NCBI GenBank assembly: GCA_012799255.1
Contig: JAAZLQ010000162.1
Location: 1 to 40,581, forward strand
From: Bacillota bacterium
GTDB taxonomy: Bacteria; Bacillota_G; Limnochordia; DTU010
Reading direction: 5' to 3'
Length of the DNA stretch: 40,581 bases
Part shown: positions 34,213 through 40,581 of the stretch, in pieces
How positions within the stretch are numbered: the stretch's first letter is position 1
Layout: every line of letters begins with the position of its first letter
The notes under the pieces: model-generated
What the model saw: only the letters and a program-made list of their open reading frames with translations
The model's database searches: none
What the model was told of the DNA's origin: nothing
Program-made: the position numbers and the translations under genes

Positions 34213-35142
34213 TTACCAGCTGAACCCTTCGGCGTTTTCAATGGTGATCAGTTCTACAGGTACAGGTACGAAATCAGGAACTTCTTCTCCACTTAAAATC
34301 TTCAGGCCGTACTCCACACCCAAACGTCCAATTGTTGCTGGAGACTGGGCAGAAGTAGCTGCCATGGCAGTACCGTCAAGAATTGCCTGAACCCCGTCAG
34401 GAGAGCCGTCAACGCCAGTGATAAACATTTCATGTTCCCTACCAGCAGATTGAACAGCAGCCAAAATACCTAGGGCTGTTGGGTCATTGATTCCAAAAAC
34501 TGCATCGATATGTGGTTGAGCTTGTAGTACGTTTTCCATAACTTCCATGGACTTTGTCAAGTTGGTTTCACCATTTTGCTCAGCTACCACTACAATATCA
34601 GGATAGTTGGCAATTACGTCTCTAAAGCCTTGATAACGATCCCGCACAGAGGTAATGGGAGTACCGTTGATGATAACAACTCTTCCCTTGCCACCTAGCC
34701 GCTGTACGGTGTACTCACCGCATTGAACACCGGCGCCATAGTTATCGGATCCAATAAACATGTCCCGCGGACCGGCAGCGTCCACGTCGAGACAGACTAC
34801 CGGAATACCAGCTTCTTTAGCCAGGAAAACCGCCGGTTCAGCTGCGTCAGAGTCCACTGCATTGAACAGTAGCAGGTCGATACCCTGGACAATCATGTCC
34901 TCAACGTCAGATAGTTGCTTAGATACATTAAACTGTCCGTCAGAAACGATTACTGTACCCTTCAGTTTACCTTCGACCTCTTCTTTTACAGCATCTAACA
35001 TGGCGACAAAGAATGGGTTATTGGTGGTCATGAACGTAATCCCGACTTTGATCCCCTCAAACTGTGACTGGGCGTATGTCGCACCGACCATACTTAAAAC
35101 CATTGTTACGGCCAATACCAACACTGCTAGTCTTCTCAACAC
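34213..35142 (-). CDS. Ribose-type ABC sugar-binding protein
   Basis: Exported binding protein of 309 residues, periplasmic-binding type 1 fold (RbsB-like). A signal peptide (RLAVLVLAVTMVLSMVGATY) precedes GIKVGITFMTTNNPFFVAML; later motifs are GIDLLLFNAVDSDAAEP, VCLDVDAAGPRDMFIGSDNY and AVFGINDPTALG. It starts at GTG 35142, behind AAAGGAGGAG; the next codon TTG is also possible. A strong promoter of its own lies upstream, so it can be expressed apart from the enzyme genes before it. Confidence 0.93.
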   Translation of the reverse strand: MLRRLAVLVLAVTMVLSMVGATYAQSQFEGIKVGITFMTTNNPFFVAMLDAVKEEVEGKLKGTVIVSDGQFNVSKQLSDVEDMIVQGIDLLLFNAVDSDAAEPAVFLAKEAGIPVVCLDVDAAGPRDMFIGSDNYGAGVQCGEYTVQRLGGKGRVVIINGTPITSVRDRYQGFRDVIANYPDIVVVAEQNGETNLTKSMEVMENVLQAQPHIDAVFGINDPTALGILAAVQSAGREHEMFITGVDGSPDGVQAILDGTAMAATSAQSPATIGRLGVEYGLKILSGEEVPDFVPVPVELITIENAEGFSW

Positions 35143-35174
35143 TTACTCCTCCTTTGGCAAAATATGCTATTCCA

Positions 35175-35204
35175 ATTATATTTTGTCATTTGCACTCTTG
35201 TCAA
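35175..35204 (-). promoter_or_regulatory. Strong sigma-A promoter of the ribose-type ABC operon
   Basis: Perfect minus-strand TTGACA (35199-35204) and TATAAT (35175-35180) with an 18-bp spacer, about 33 bp ahead of the binding-protein start. A perfect palindrome GCATTAATGC (35234-35243) lies about 30 bp upstream of the -35 box and could bind a regulator. Confidence 0.82.
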
Positions 35205-35271
35205 CTATTTGTTACGTTTAGTTAGTTCTTTGTGCATTAATGCGAAGGAGGTTTATTTTTTTAGAATATTG

Positions 35272-35829
<558 letters not shown>

Positions 35830-35837
35830 TCAATTTG

Positions 35838-36701
35838 TTATTTTTTCGAAATCGGACGGGTTCCAAAAATTTCCATCTGGTTCTCCACAACTTCGCGTAT
35901 CCGCTGTTTCGCGGCTTGAATAAGGTCTGGGTAACTAACGGGCTGACCAGCCACCAACACATTTCGCACTTCCTCAACTGCAGCTAAGGAGCATTCAGTG
36001 AAAAAATTGATTTTATTGATCCCACAAGCAATTGCCTGTTGGAATTGCTCTGCACTCAGGCCAGAGCCCCCATGTAGCACTAGTGGAATAGCAACTTTAG
36101 AACGAATTTCTTGTAATAACTCCAACTCTAAATGGGGTTCGCCTTTATAGGGACCATGCACTGTTCCTATCGCTACGGCCAAGGCATCAATGCCCGTTTC
36201 TTTCACAAAACTAGCCGCTTGTTCTGGATCAGTGTAAAACTGAGGGTCTGCTGCAGTACCTGCGGTCAAATCCCCTTCGCCACCACCAACTTGCCCCAAT
36301 TCCGCCTCAACACTAGCACCATATTTGCGGGCTAACTCTACCACTTTACCAGAAATCTTCACATTATCTTCGTAGGGGAGCTTTGAAGCATCGATCATCA
36401 CTGAGGAAAAACCAAGTTCTAATCCCCTTTGGATTGTTTCTAGGCTAAGTCCGTGATCTAAATGGAGTACTACTGGTGTTGTCATCTTTTCAATACGTTG
36501 GCGTAAATAGGGGATAAAATGTTCCAGATCAAGATAGCGGAAGTGAACTTCTGCGACACTGAGAATAACTGGTAGGCCTTTCTCTTCGCTTACTTCTAAG
36601 ATGGCTTCTGCCATACTGTAGTCGGTAGCATTAAATGACCCCACCGCATATTTCCCAAGAACCGCGTCTTGAAGCATTTCCCTTAACGTCACCAAAGCCA
36701 T
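35838..36701 (-). CDS. Class II ketose-bisphosphate aldolase family protein
   Basis: Zinc-dependent TIM-barrel aldolase of 287 residues. Family motifs: VVLHLDHGLSLETIQRG (catalytic Asp and zinc His), SVMIDASKLPYEDNV, VEAELGQVGGGEGD, VAIGTVHGPYKG (zinc His) and VLHGGSGLSAEQFQQAI (zinc His). It cleaves a ketose 1-phosphate or 1,6-bisphosphate to DHAP plus an aldehyde. Fructose-, tagatose- and other ketose-specific members cannot be told apart by eye. The PfkB kinase gene lies 15 bp before it and the lyxose isomerase 20 bp after, suggesting one pathway. Confidence 0.88.
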   Translation of the reverse strand: MALVTLREMLQDAVLGKYAVGSFNATDYSMAEAILEVSEEKGLPVILSVAEVHFRYLDLEHFIPYLRQRIEKMTTPVVLHLDHGLSLETIQRGLELGFSSVMIDASKLPYEDNVKISGKVVELARKYGASVEAELGQVGGGEGDLTAGTAADPQFYTDPEQAASFVKETGIDALAVAIGTVHGPYKGEPHLELELLQEIRSKVAIPLVLHGGSGLSAEQFQQAIACGINKINFFTECSLAAVEEVRNVLVAGQPVSYPDLIQAAKQRIREVVENQMEIFGTRPISKK

Positions 36702-36716
36702 TTAGCAAACTCCTCT

Positions 36717-37844
36717 CTACTGAACTTTATCCTTCGGTCCATACAGGAGCCCATCCTGACCAGAAATCCATCCGCTATGATCAAGGGTTGGAGGAATCCT
36801 ACGCCAGCCTCGCTCAATACGGGCTTGAACTGTAGATAAACTAGGGATACCTTCAATGGCCGAGAGCGCTTCAACACAACATGCCCCCACACCATTGGCT
36901 AAAGTGACTACCTCTTCAGGGTCTTTGCCCAGGGCACATCCTGCCAAGAAACCTGCTATGGTAGTATCACCAGCACCAGTAGTTCCCTGTACATCTACCT
37001 TGAAAACGGGTGAAAGCAATTGTCTATTTTCCCAGTTTTCTCCAAACACTGTCCCTATACCTTTGTTCGTACGCAAATAAAGACCTTGTTCACCTAACTT
37101 TATTCCTACCACGCTAGCTCCTATGTCTAAGAGCATCTGGCTCAAATCATCCAAAAGCTGGGTGCTTATTGAAAGCGAGCCACTTTGCACAGCATAAAAC
37201 TTGTCCACATCCATCATAAATAGTAGTTCATCTAGACTCGGCAAAAAGAGATCAACATGGGGAAGCACACCGGTCAAGATTTCCCACCAAGGGGCTTGAC
37301 CTGCTTCTGAGTTGGGATCTGGAAGGGCCATGTCTAGGCTAGTGATCCATCCTTCGCCCTTGACTCTCCTGAAAAGCCTCTCCAGGTTTTCACCCCTGTT
37401 TATGTACAGTTCTCTCATAAGGGGCGGATAGCCAAGGTGGAAAATTCCGGCATCTATATCCGTAAGAGTCACATCATCAGCGGTAAAGGTGTCATTTGTT
37501 CCTGGGTAGTGAATGAAGGCCCGATCTGTTCCTGGTGGATTTAGTACAATAGTATAGGACGTTGTTGCACCTGAGACGCAAGTAATATGATCAAGTTTTA
37601 TTTCTTCCTGTTGCAAAATGCTCCGAATGATGTCACCAACATAATCATCACCTATGCGAGCTATCAGTACCGGACTAAACCCAAGACGTTTGAGGGCAAC
37701 ACCGGTGTTGGAGACGGCCCCTCCAGTGGAAAACGTCAACCCTTCCACCTTAATCATATTACCTGGTTTTAGAGAGGCTAGATTACCCACTTTCCAATCG
37801 GGAATAAGATCAAGACATAGGTGACCCGCTACCACGATTTCCAT
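36717..37844 (-). CDS. PfkB-family carbohydrate kinase
   Basis: Kinase of 375 residues, somewhat longer than the usual 310-330. N-terminal VVAGHLCLDLIPDW, then FSTGGAVSNTGVALKRLG and ARIGDDYVGD; the C-terminal signature VQGTTGAGDTTIAGFLAG holds the catalytic Asp. The ATG at 37844 has GGAGGG upstream; the frame extends to 37898 without a ribosome site. It probably phosphorylates the ketose produced by the isomerase, giving the aldolase its substrate; whether at O1 or O6 is unknown. It begins after a terminator, so it likely has its own promoter. Confidence 0.88.
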   Translation of the reverse strand: MEIVVAGHLCLDLIPDWKVGNLASLKPGNMIKVEGLTFSTGGAVSNTGVALKRLGFSPVLIARIGDDYVGDIIRSILQQEEIKLDHITCVSGATTSYTIVLNPPGTDRAFIHYPGTNDTFTADDVTLTDIDAGIFHLGYPPLMRELYINRGENLERLFRRVKGEGWITSLDMALPDPNSEAGQAPWWEILTGVLPHVDLFLPSLDELLFMMDVDKFYAVQSGSLSISTQLLDDLSQMLLDIGASVVGIKLGEQGLYLRTNKGIGTVFGENWENRQLLSPVFKVDVQGTTGAGDTTIAGFLAGCALGKDPEEVVTLANGVGACCVEALSAIEGIPSLSTVQARIERGWRRIPPTLDHSGWISGQDGLLYGPKDKVQ

Positions 37845-37918
37845 CTGGTTCCCTCCATAAAATAGAAATACATTGTAATAGTTCCTCGGACAGAACAAAG
37901 ATCCTTGGTTACAAAAAA

Positions 37919-37939
37919 AGAAGGGGTCATTCCCCTTCT
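37919..37939 (-). terminator. Rho-independent terminator overlapping the isomerase stop codon
   Basis: AGAAGGGG / CCCCTTCT stem with a five-base loop, followed on the minus strand by six T. The 5' arm begins within the TAG stop (37938-37940). Confidence 0.88.
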
Positions 37940-38822
37940 AGTCTCGGTTTTGTAGATAGTCCTTCACTACCCTAACACTCTCTTGCGCTGCCTCCCAGCG
38001 CCCTACTTCGATCATGAGCACACCTTGAAAATCGGCTAGTATGCCATCTAGCACTTCCTCTACGTTTAATATGCCGGTACCTAAGGCCACATGGTCCTGT
38101 AATACCGTTCTACCATCTTTTAAAGTCCATTCCACCGCATCATGGAAATGGAACTGGCGAATCAACGGACGATATTTAGCAACCACCTCGTTGATCTCTG
38201 TAACATTCAAACCATCTAAGAGCAGATGGCCAATGTCGCAACAGATACCAAGATCTAGCTCTTCAGCTATGGCAAACGGCTCTTGCCAGCCACTCTTGAT
38301 GTTTTCGAGCAAAAGCTTGTCCTGGGGTACATCTTTCATAATCTCCTTAATCCCCACTTTAGCTTGCTCATACATTAACTCTGAAATTTTCGCTTTAGTT
38401 TCTTGCTCTAAATGGGGTTTGGCCACAACCTGTTTGAGCATTGTTTCGGTTAAGTGCATTACATAATGCTCCACATTTAAAGACTTTTCTAGCTGGTTGA
38501 TGATCTGCTTGTAGCTAGCTACACTGGCCTGGGCGATTGGGCGGCAGAACGAAGAAACATCTAAACCTCTAAACGGAAGATGCACACTATAGCCAACTCC
38601 AGAGCTCCCTTGGTACTCTGCCAAAGCTGTAATTGTGCGCTCAGTAAAGAGATGGGGACTAACCACCATCATGTTCGCCGGCAGTTCTACTACGTCCACA
38701 CCTAGTTCCTGGTGGAGTTTCTTCACATGCTCAACAACTGAGAGTTCATCTAAGTCAGGTCTCACATTTAGGGCAATATGATCGCCACTAAAATTATCGA
38801 CCGTATTCACACCTAGTTTCAT
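37938..38822 (-). CDS. Sugar phosphate isomerase/epimerase (TIM barrel)
   Basis: Protein of 294 residues in the xylose-isomerase-like/AP-endonuclease-2 fold. Metal-ligand positions are suggested by LLLENIKSGW (Glu), GICCDIGHLLLDG (Asp and His), FHFHDAVEW (His and Asp) and LMIEVGRWE (Glu). Members isomerise or epimerise ketoses, inositol derivatives or hydroxypyruvate. Its ATG overlaps the stop of the M20 gene (TAATG), so translation is coupled. The substrate is unknown. Confidence 0.82.
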   Translation of the reverse strand: MKLGVNTVDNFSGDHIALNVRPDLDELSVVEHVKKLHQELGVDVVELPANMMVVSPHLFTERTITALAEYQGSSGVGYSVHLPFRGLDVSSFCRPIAQASVASYKQIINQLEKSLNVEHYVMHLTETMLKQVVAKPHLEQETKAKISELMYEQAKVGIKEIMKDVPQDKLLLENIKSGWQEPFAIAEELDLGICCDIGHLLLDGLNVTEINEVVAKYRPLIRQFHFHDAVEWTLKDGRTVLQDHVALGTGILNVEEVLDGILADFQGVLMIEVGRWEAAQESVRVVKDYLQNRD

Positions 38823-40075
38823 TAGACTACCTTCCTTTCTTTAAGCAGTGGTGCACTCACACCTTGCAAACCAACGAGCCCCAAGATAGTCAATAAGATT
38901 TGTTGGGGACCAAAATAGGCCTCGTCTGGATTAAACCATTCTCCCAACGAATGGACATTCGCAAAATCCCCACCACACCCTAGTGTGATTGAGGGAATCC
39001 CTAAACTCAAGGGAACATTAGCATCGGTACCCTTGGGGCCTTGGGTGGTTGGAGCAAACCCCAACGCCTGGGCAGAACTGGCCGCAACTTGCACAATGGT
39101 GGCACCCTTTTCTTGGCTACCAGCAGGGCGATTGCCCACGAGCTGAGGATCAACCACAACTTCTCCGTTATTCCATCTCCGATTCTCTTCTGCCGCGCTA
39201 GATTTTGCAATCTGGAGCACCCGATCTTCTAATTCCTCCAAAGCCGCGGCACTAGTGGACCTTAAATCAACAAGCATCTGTGCTTCAGCCGCTAAGCTGT
39301 TCACAGAGCTTCCCCCCTCCACCACTCCCACAGTGAAGGTTGTCTTCGGCTCTTGGGGCACCTCTAAATCGGCAATCTTTGCTATGGCACGCCCCAGAGC
39401 ATGGGTAGCACTGGGCTTCCCAAAGTCATTAAAGCTATGTCCACCAGGTCCTTTATAGCTTACTTTATAACGTTTACTCCCTGTACACTCATAAGTAATT
39501 AAACCGGCTCTACCCGGTTCAAGGGCAATAAAGCCCGAAAGATTGGGGTGCTCCGCACAAAACGCTTTCACGCCTTTGAGATCTCCTAAACCTTCTTCAC
39601 AGACAGAGGCGCCAAAAATAATGCTGCCCACTGTACGAATCTCTGCATCCCTTAACGCCCTTAAAATGGTAAGAACCGTTACCAAACCTCGGCTATCATC
39701 GGCAATACCAGGTCCATAGATTCTCCCATCCCGCACTTCGGGCACTACTCGTGTATCTAGCGGAAAGACGGTATCCAAATGGGCGAATACTGCGAGAGTT
39801 GGCCCTGAGCCTTGCCCGGCCCAATGTCCGTAGACATTTCCCACCCTATCGCAAACTATTTTTTCTAGACCTGCCCGCTCTAACATACCTCGATAGGCTT
39901 CGCCCCGCTTTTCTTCCTGAAAGGTCGGGGCCGGAATTGCAGCTAGCTCCATTTGCTGTTTAATTGTGGCCTGATGATCGGCTTGCAAGAAGTGGAGAGC
40001 GCTTTGGACTTGGGTGTCTGCACGCAACTTATCTACAATCTGTTGAATCTGCCCATTTAGAATTGGAATTTGCAT
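38822..40075 (-). CDS. M20-family metallohydrolase
   Basis: Cytoplasmic zinc amidohydrolase/peptidase of 417 residues. Metal and catalytic residues are visible in order: VFAHLDTVFPLD (His, Asp), GIADDSRGLVTV (bridging Asp), GASVCEEGLGDLKG (catalytic Glu pair), ALEPGRAG and NVHSLGEWF (His). The lid domain lies about 215-330 (GPGGHSFNDFGKPSATHA). Members include peptidase T, DapE, ArgE and N-acyl-sugar or N-carbamoyl hydrolases. Its place among sugar genes may point to an N-acyl or peptidyl sugar derivative, but this is a guess. Confidence 0.87.
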   Translation of the reverse strand: MQIPILNGQIQQIVDKLRADTQVQSALHFLQADHQATIKQQMELAAIPAPTFQEEKRGEAYRGMLERAGLEKIVCDRVGNVYGHWAGQGSGPTLAVFAHLDTVFPLDTRVVPEVRDGRIYGPGIADDSRGLVTVLTILRALRDAEIRTVGSIIFGASVCEEGLGDLKGVKAFCAEHPNLSGFIALEPGRAGLITYECTGSKRYKVSYKGPGGHSFNDFGKPSATHALGRAIAKIADLEVPQEPKTTFTVGVVEGGSSVNSLAAEAQMLVDLRSTSAAALEELEDRVLQIAKSSAAEENRRWNNGEVVVDPQLVGNRPAGSQEKGATIVQVAASSAQALGFAPTTQGPKGTDANVPLSLGIPSITLGCGGDFANVHSLGEWFNPDEAYFGPQQILLTILGLVGLQGVSAPLLKERKVV

Positions 40076-40087
40076 CCTTGCACACCT

Positions 40088-40581
40088 CTATCTAGCCAAT
40101 TTGAGGATTTCCACAATGTCCTCTGCTGTCAAAGGTAGGAAGTTCCCTACAGTGGATTGTTCACCAAGGCACTTCTCGGCGATCTCAGAAAACCTAGAAT
40201 CGTCGATAGCTAACTCCTGCAAACTAGTTGGAAGTTCTAAATCGGCAAAAAACTTCCGCATCTGGGCGATTCCTTCCTTAGCTAGCATCCTTGGTTCACA
40301 GTTTTCCTTAGGTAAACCCCAAACCCTCTCTGCGAACTGGACAAAGCGTTTTACATCGTGTTCGAGCACAAAGCTCATCCAAGCAGGAAGTAGCACTGCC
40401 ATACCTGCACCATGGGGGATATCATAAATTCCGCTTAGTTCATGCTCAATGGAGTGGCAGGCCCAATCCCCAATCCGACCAGTATCTAAAAAGCCGTTGT
40501 GGGCCACTGTTCCCGCCCACATCACCTCTGCCCGAGCCGCGTAATTGCTAGGCTCCCGTACTGCAAGGGGCAAGTTTTTAA
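40088..40581 (-). CDS. Iron-containing alcohol dehydrogenase, partial at right edge
   Basis: C-terminal 164 residues of a group III (iron-dependent) alcohol dehydrogenase; the frame is still open at the right edge, so the gene begins outside. The metal-binding motif ACHSIEHELSGIYDIPHGAGMAV gives two His ligands, as in NADPH-dependent butanol-dehydrogenase/YqhD relatives. The tail ends TVGNFLPLTAEDIVEILKLA. It lies 12 bp before the M20 gene in the same direction. An aldehyde-reducing role is likely; the aldehyde is unknown. Confidence 0.88.
   Translation of the reverse strand, partial: KNLPLAVREPSNYAARAEVMWAGTVAHNGFLDTGRIGDWACHSIEHELSGIYDIPHGAGMAVLLPAWMSFVLEHDVKRFVQFAERVWGLPKENCEPRMLAKEGIAQMRKFFADLELPTSLQELAIDDSRFSEIAEKCLGEQSTVGNFLPLTAEDIVEILKLAR

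Overview
The window looks like part of the chromosome of an anaerobic, fermentative, Gram-positive-type bacterium (Bacillota/Firmicutes; class not fixed from sequence alone). The reasons are strong AGGAGG-type ribosome sites with frequent GTG and TTG starts, sigma-A promoters (TTGACA / TATAAT), short-stem rho-independent terminators, a pyruvate formate-lyase operon, and several sugar ABC transporters with LacI or RpiR regulators. I see no phage, insertion sequence, CRISPR array, tRNA or rRNA. No stretch over 300 bases lacks a gene.

Layout. (1) 1-3995, minus strand: MFS permease, RpiR/SIS regulator, HAD phosphatase and the start of a sugar-binding lipoprotein that runs off the left edge. (2) 4236-6889, plus strand: a secreted protein with two FMN-binding domains, an exported fumarate-reductase-like flavoprotein and a membrane-anchored NusG-domain-II protein, together an extracytosolic flavin electron-transfer cassette. 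(3) 6894-13696, minus strand: a sucrose locus with LacI regulator, sucrose phosphorylase, binding protein, two CUT1 permeases and fructokinase. Two near-identical palindromic operators overlap the -35 boxes of both promoters. (4) 13933-16789, plus strand: PHP phosphoesterase, organophosphate-type MFS transporter and HAD phosphatase. (5) 16855-20641, minus strand: pflB followed by an activating-enzyme gene fused to a Crp/Fnr-type regulator and broken by one in-frame TAA; a Crp/Fnr box sits near -41 of the pflB promoter. (6) 20820-31522, minus strand: a seven-gene alpha-glucoside operon (LacI regulator, GH31, two permeases, binding protein, an unassigned six-hairpin glycosidase, GH65 phosphorylase). 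(7) 31672-40581, minus strand: a ribose-type ABC transporter, a D-lyxose isomerase / class II aldolase / PfkB kinase set, a sugar isomerase/epimerase, an M20 hydrolase and a partial iron alcohol dehydrogenase.

How they work together. The sucrose and alpha-glucoside loci both use phosphorolysis after ABC import, which saves ATP, and neither encodes a transport ATPase, so a shared one elsewhere is implied. The pentose/hexose locus can supply an isomerase-kinase-aldolase route to DHAP plus an aldehyde, with an alcohol dehydrogenase nearby to reduce the aldehyde. PFL would process the resulting pyruvate if its activase is functional. The flavin cassette could offer an extracellular electron sink. 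The most unusual items are the pflA-crp fusion with its premature stop and matching promoter box, the flavin cassette, and the unassigned glycosidase between the binding protein and the GH65 enzyme.
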